Shown here piece after piece: positions 33,948 through 37,365 of a DNA stretch of 37,365 nt; the stretch's first letter is position 1; every line of letters starts with the position of its first letter. The position numbers and the translations under genes are program-made. Source of the stretch: an uncultured Oscillospiraceae bacterium. Its GTDB lineage: Bacteria > Bacillota > Clostridia > Oscillospirales > Oscillospiraceae. The notes under the pieces are model-generated. The model was not told where the DNA came from and did not search any database. It was given only the letters and a program-made list of their open reading frames with translations. The stretch spans positions 1 through 37,365 of the forward strand of contig CAKTNN010000020.1 in assembly GCA_934589065.1 (NCBI GenBank), in the 5' to 3' direction.

Positions 33948-35624
33948 TTAGAACAGGCCGGAGATCTTGCCGTCCTCGTCCACATCGATCCGCTCTGCGG
34001 CAGGAACCTTGGGCAGGCCGGGCATGGTCATGATTTCACCGGTCAGAGCAACCAGGAAGCCTGCACCGGCGGAAACCTTAACATTGCGCACGGTAATGGT
34101 GAAGCCGGTGGGAGCGCCCAGCTTGGTCTGGTCATCGGTGAAGGAATACTGGGTCTTTGCCATGCAGATCGGCATCTTGTCGTAGCCCAGCTCGGTGAGG
34201 GTCTTGATCTGCTTCTCGGCATTGGCGGTAAAGGTCACGCCGTCGCCGTGGTAAATCTTCTTTACGATGGCCTCGATCTTGTCCTTGATGGGAGCGTCTA
34301 CATCGTAGCTGAAGGTGAAGTCATTGGGCTGTTCGCACAGACGGATAACTTCCTTGCCCAGCTCGATGCCGCCTTCGCCGCCCTTGCCCCAAACTTCGGA
34401 CAGAGCAACGTTGACGCCCAGAGCCTTGCACTTCTCCTCAACCAGCTTGAGCTCGGCCTCGGTATCCTGGGGGAAGCGGTTGATGGCAACCACGCAGGGC
34501 AGCTTGTAGACCTTGGTGATGTTCTCCACATGGCGCAGCAGGTTGGGCAGGCCCTTCTCCAGAGCCTCCAGGTTCTCAACGCCGGTCTCGGCCTTGGGAA
34601 CGCCGCCATTGTACTTAAGGGCTCTTACGGTGGCAACCAGAACCACACAGCTGGGCTTCAGGCCAGCCATACGGCACTTGATATCCAGGAACTTCTCAGC
34701 GCCCAGGTCAGCGCCGAAGCCGGCCTCGGTGATGGTGTAGTCAGACAGCTTCAGAGCGATCTTGGTTGCGGTGACGGAGTTGCAGCCATGGGCAATGTTT
34801 GCAAAGGGGCCGCCATGTACAAATGCGGGGGTGTGCTCCAGGGTCTGCACCAGGTTGGGCTTCAGCGCATCCTTCAGCAGAGCAGCCATAGCGCCCTGGG
34901 CATTCAGGTCACCGGCGGTGACAGGCTTGCCGTCCCGGGTGTAAGCAACCACCAGGCGAGCCAGGCGGGCCTTCAGGTCGTTGATGTCGGAAGCCAGGCA
35001 CAGAACAGCCATTACTTCGGAAGCAACGGTGATATCGTAGCCATCCTCACGGGGCATACCGTTGGTCTTGCCGCCCAGGCCATCTACAACGAAACGGAGC
35101 TGACGGTCATTCATATCCACGCAGCGGCGCCATACGATCTGGCGGGGGTCGATGTTCAGAGCATTGCCCTGATAGATGTGGTTATCCAGCATAGCAGCCA
35201 GCAGGTTATTTGCTGCGCCGATAGCATGGAAGTCACCGGTAAAGTGCAGGTTGATATCCTCCATGGGGACGACCTGAGCGTAGCCGCCGCCAGCAGCGCC
35301 GCCCTTAACGCCGAACACAGGGCCCAGGGAAGGCTCACGCAGGGCAACCAGAACGTTCTTGCCCAGCTTGCGCATACCGTCTGCCAGACCAACGGTGGTA
35401 GTGGTCTTGCCTTCACCGGCAGGAGTGGGGTTGATGGCGGTAACCAGAACCAGCTTGCCATTGGGCTTGTCAGCCATGTCCTTCAGAATCCGGTAGTCAA
35501 CCTTGGCCTTGTACTTGCCGTACTGCTCCAGATACTTTTCGTCCACACCGGCGGTTTTTGCCACCTCGGTAACGGGCTGCATGACGGTTTCCTGTGCGAT
35601 TTCGATGTCAGATTTGAATGCCAT
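33948..35624 (-). CDS. fhs: Formate-tetrahydrofolate ligase
   Basis: A 558-residue cytoplasmic enzyme, full family length, that joins formate to tetrahydrofolate using ATP to give 10-formyl-THF. The P-loop-like [13 protein letters not shown] lies near residues 67-79 and [20 protein letters not shown] near 96-115, both signatures of the family. ATG 35624 has AAGGAG 9-10 nt upstream. It has its own consensus promoter (35757-35785) and a structured 125-nt leader. Together with fchA and folD it forms the methyl-branch steps also used in the Wood-Ljungdahl pathway; no acetogenesis genes are in the window. Confidence 0.98.
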   Translation of the reverse strand: MAFKSDIEIAQETVMQPVTEVAKTAGVDEKYLEQYGKYKAKVDYRILKDMADKPNGKLVLVTAINPTPAGEGKTTTTVGLADGMRKLGKNVLVALREPSLGPVFGVKGGAAGGGYAQVVPMEDINLHFTGDFHAIGAANNLLAAMLDNHIYQGNALNIDPRQIVWRRCVDMNDRQLRFVVDGLGGKTNGMPREDGYDITVASEVMAVLCLASDINDLKARLARLVVAYTRDGKPVTAGDLNAQGAMAALLKDALKPNLVQTLEHTPAFVHGGPFANIAHGCNSVTATKIALKLSDYTITEAGFGADLGAEKFLDIKCRMAGLKPSCVVLVATVRALKYNGGVPKAETGVENLEALEKGLPNLLRHVENITKVYKLPCVVAINRFPQDTEAELKLVEEKCKALGVNVALSEVWGKGGEGGIELGKEVIRLCEQPNDFTFSYDVDAPIKDKIEAIVKKIYHGDGVTFTANAEKQIKTLTELGYDKMPICMAKTQYSFTDDQTKLGAPTGFTITVRNVKVSAGAGFLVALTGEIMTMPGLPKVPAAERIDVDEDGKISGLF

Positions 35625-35654
35625 AGTTATCAGTCTCCTTGTATTGTGTAATCG

Positions 35655-35752
35655 GCACCCTGCCGTTGGAATGGCTCAGGTGCATACAGGACTTATGCGG
35701 GTCGCCGTTGGGGTGACTCTCCGCACGCTTTCATTCGGTATTTTGCTACCGA
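35655..35752 (-). other. Structured fhs leader RNA with twin CCAACGGC hairpins
   Basis: Read on the minus strand: a first hairpin TCGGTA/TACCGA at the transcript start (35752-35735), hairpin A with GUGCGG/CCGCAU (35726-35695), and hairpin B with GCACC/GGUGC (35683-35655). A and B both present CCAACGGC at their tips (35711-35704 and 35669-35662). It does not match the conserved cores of THF, ZTP or glycine riboswitches as I know them. Confidence 0.45.
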
Positions 35753-35756
35753 TAGA

Positions 35757-35785
35757 AGAATAGCATTTTTCCGGTACATTGTCAA
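35757..35785 (-). promoter_or_regulatory. Sigma-A promoter of fhs
   Basis: On the minus strand TTGACA (35785-35780), 17 nt, then TATTCT (35762-35757). Transcription would start near 35750, about 125 nt before the start codon. Confidence 0.8.
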
Positions 35786-36242
35786 TAGGAATTGCAAAAA
35801 ATTACGGAAAAAGCAAAAGGTTTTTGTATAGCATACTTCCTTATTTTTACGCAGGGTCTTGTAGGATTTTTAAACAAATCTATGTTTTCGCAACTATGCA
35901 AATCTAGCTATCGCATTTCTTCAAAATATGGTGGTAAATTTCTATCCGCATTTTTGTGTAAACAGCTCTTCCACAGTCTTTGTCCGAAACTGTGGAAAAC
36001 CAGGGCTGCCTACTTACCCTTACCGAACCCTTTCCCTTCTGTTTACAGGTCTGCTTACACGGTCACGGCCCGGCTTATTCACATATATATTTTTATTCTT
36101 ATTTTTATTATCCCTTTTTCTTACACTTACACTCTTACTTACACTTACACTATACCTGCTTTTGTTTTCAAGTGTTTTCAATTGTTATCAAATGATATCA
36201 AATGTCTGCACTTGTTTGCATATTTTCCCCGGAAACGCAAAA
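35786..36242. other. AT-rich, repeat-rich intergenic region near rpoC
   Basis: No gene supported. It contains DnaA-box-like nonamers (TTATTCACA at 36075-36083; TTTTCCACA on the minus strand at 35991-35999; TCTTCCACA at 35967-35975). The last two form an inverted repeat TTCCACAG/CTGTGGAA (35969-35976 with 35990-35997). An AT-rich tract runs 36083-36120, TTACAC repeats lie at 36121-36150, and a 10-bp phased array at 36161-36220. Confidence 0.6.
36161..36220. repeat. Six degenerate 10-bp phased repeats
   Basis: Six consecutive decamers of form NNTGNNNNCA: tttgttttca, agtgttttca, attgttatca, aatgatatca, aatgtctgca, cttgtttgca. TG at positions 3-4 and CA at 9-10 are kept in all six, one helical turn apart. 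Confidence 0.75.
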
Positions 36243-36269
36243 AAGGGGCCGTCCTGCGGACAGCCCCTT
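36243..36269 (-). terminator. Intrinsic terminator of rpoC
   Basis: On the minus strand AAGGGGC, TGTCC, loop, GGACG and GCCCCTT, followed by a run of six T including the stem end. It begins 11 nt after the rpoC stop. Confidence 0.92.
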
Positions 36270-36279
36270 ATCGGGTTAC

Positions 36280-37365
36280 TTATTCGCCTTCGATTGCAGC
36301 GGCTTCCTGCTCCTCCGGCATACGGGCGGGAGGCGTAATGCCCGGCTCGTAATCCCGGTAGGCCATCAGGCCGGAACCGGCGGGGATCAGCTTACCGATG
36401 ATGACGTTCTCCTTCAAGCCAACCAGATGGTCAACCTTGCCCTTGATGGCGGCATCGGTCAGAACCTTGGTGGTCTCCTGGAAGGATGCGGCGGACAGGA
36501 AGGAGTCGGTTGCCAGAGATGCCTTGGTGATACCCAGCAGCACCACAGAACCGGTTGCCAGACGCAGCTCCGTCTCGCCTGCATCAATGCGGGCCTGGAC
36601 GGCAGCATTGGCGTCCTCAAACTCGAAATTATCCACAACGGCGCCAACCAGCAGGTTGGTATCGCCGGGATCCTCCACCCGGGTGGTACGCATCATCTGA
36701 CGGATGATAACCTCGATGTGCTTATCGTTGATTTCAACGCCCTGCTGACGGTACACAGCCTGAACAGACTGCACCAGGTAATCCTGAACCGCCTCTACGC
36801 CGGAAATACGCAGCACGTCCTGAGGATACAGCGCGCCGTCGGTGATGGGCTCGCCCTTCTGCACCACCTTGCCGTGGGTAACTTTCAGGCCCACGGAGTA
36901 GGGTACCTGGTAGACCTTCACCTCGCCGTCGTCTGCGGTAACGGTGATGTTACGCAGGGCGGTGCGGTGGGAATCATCAATGTTCACGACACCGGTGATT
37001 TCGGAGATCTGCGCCATCTTCTTGGGACGGCGGGCCTCGAACAGTTCTTCAACTCTGGGAAGACCCTGGGTGATATCGTCACCTGCAACGCCGCCGGAGT
37101 GGAAGGTACGCATGGTCAGCTGAGTACCGGGCTCACCGATGGACTGGGCTGCGATAATGCCGACCGCTTCGCCCAGATCCACTTCCTTGGAAGTAGCCAG
37201 GTTCATGCCGTAGCACTTGGCGCAGACGCCGTTCCGGGCGCGGCAGCCCAGGATGGTGCGGATATAAATCCTGTCAATGCCGTGGGCCTCGAACTTGGCG
37301 GCATCCTCGGGCATCATCATAACGTCCTTGGAGTGCAGCAGCTCGCCGGTCTTGGGATCCACCAC
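36280..37365 (-). CDS. rpoC: DNA-directed RNA polymerase beta' subunit, C-terminal part
   Basis: The last 361 codons of rpoC; the gene continues beyond the window edge. The zinc-binding [13 protein letters not shown] lies near the visible N-terminus, followed by [20 protein letters not shown], the trigger-loop/bridge region RTFHSGG, and the C-terminal [14 protein letters not shown] block. The protein ends in an acidic tail typical of Firmicutes. As the last gene of its operon (normally rplL-rpoB-rpoC) it is closed by a strong terminator. Confidence 0.98.
   Translation of the reverse strand: MVDPKTGELLHSKDVMMMPEDAAKFEAHGIDRIYIRTILGCRARNGVCAKCYGMNLATSKEVDLGEAVGIIAAQSIGEPGTQLTMRTFHSGGVAGDDITQGLPRVEELFEARRPKKMAQISEITGVVNIDDSHRTALRNITVTADDGEVKVYQVPYSVGLKVTHGKVVQKGEPITDGALYPQDVLRISGVEAVQDYLVQSVQAVYRQQGVEINDKHIEVIIRQMMRTTRVEDPGDTNLLVGAVVDNFEFEDANAAVQARIDAGETELRLATGSVVLLGITKASLATDSFLSAASFQETTKVLTDAAIKGKVDHLVGLKENVIIGKLIPAGSGLMAYRDYEPGITPPARMPEEQEAAAIEGE

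Noticed and set aside
35655..35752. THF, ZTP or glycine riboswitch before fhs
   Set aside because: The conserved cores (GCAUCCGCUCC-type end of THF, CCGNCUGGGC of ZTP, the glycine tandem core) are not present; kept only as an unidentified structured leader.
35950..36220. Definite chromosomal origin of replication
   Set aside because: No dnaA, dnaN, rpmH, gyrB or parAB genes lie nearby and only three imperfect DnaA-like boxes are present, so only an origin-like finding is reported.

Overview
The window looks like a chromosomal segment of a gut-type Clostridia, most likely Oscillospirales (Oscillospiraceae/Ruminococcaceae). Pointers are the moderately high GC, many TTG/ATG starts behind AGGAGG-type ribosome sites, YtrA-type GntR/ABC operons, YesM/YesN-type two-component genes, Firmicutes-style C1 (formate-tetrahydrofolate) genes and dense small palindromic intergenic repeats. 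This placement is inference; no 16S or tRNA gene is present. No transposase, integrase, phage gene or CRISPR array was seen.

Layout. (1) 179-2016, minus: YtrA-type GntR regulator, ABC ATPase and permease behind a consensus promoter and a palindromic operator. (2) 2090-2822: gene-free repeat block with a 405-bp MITE-like element and a 37-bp tandem repeat. (3) 2823-6828, minus: AraC-type response regulator, YesM-type histidine kinase and a sugar-binding lipoprotein, which read as a three-component sugar sensor. (4) 7056-7244, plus: tiny HTH protein behind a perfect sigma-A promoter. (5) 7291-12140, minus: complete YtfQ/YtfR/YtfT/YjfF-type furanose ABC importer. (6) 12714-13784, plus: AraR-like GntR/LacI chimeric repressor. 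(7) 14115-15608, plus: remnant of a polysaccharide deacetylase, then argH with an ARG-box-like site. (8) 15926-20522, minus: GldA/GldF/GldG-like ABC operon with a DUF4340 protein; a plus-strand surface protein with a PATGD sorting-like tail follows. (9) 21310-26204, minus: tightly overlapping operon of four glycosyltransferases plus sfsA. (10) 26532-29500, minus: second YtrA-type GntR/ABC operon, with an operator resembling the first. (11) 29816-35624, minus: C1 block of fhs, fchA, folD, a FocA-type formate channel and a DUF1576 membrane protein. (12) 35640-36279: AT-rich, repeat-rich intergenic region. (13) rpoC 3' end, running off the window.

How the genes fit together. Regions 3, 5 and 6 form one sugar module: the kinase has its own binding protein, a paralogue of the importer's, and AraR-like half-sites lie upstream of the importer. 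The C1 block can move formate through FocA, activate it on tetrahydrofolate (Fhs), cyclise it (FchA) and reduce it (FolD). FolD here lacks the residues needed for cyclohydrolase activity, which explains the separate FchA. The most unusual signals are non-coding: a phased 10-bp repeat array with DnaA-box-like sites near rpoC, a twin-hairpin fhs leader, the operator shared by the two YtrA operons, and palindromic repeats parked at gene 3' ends.
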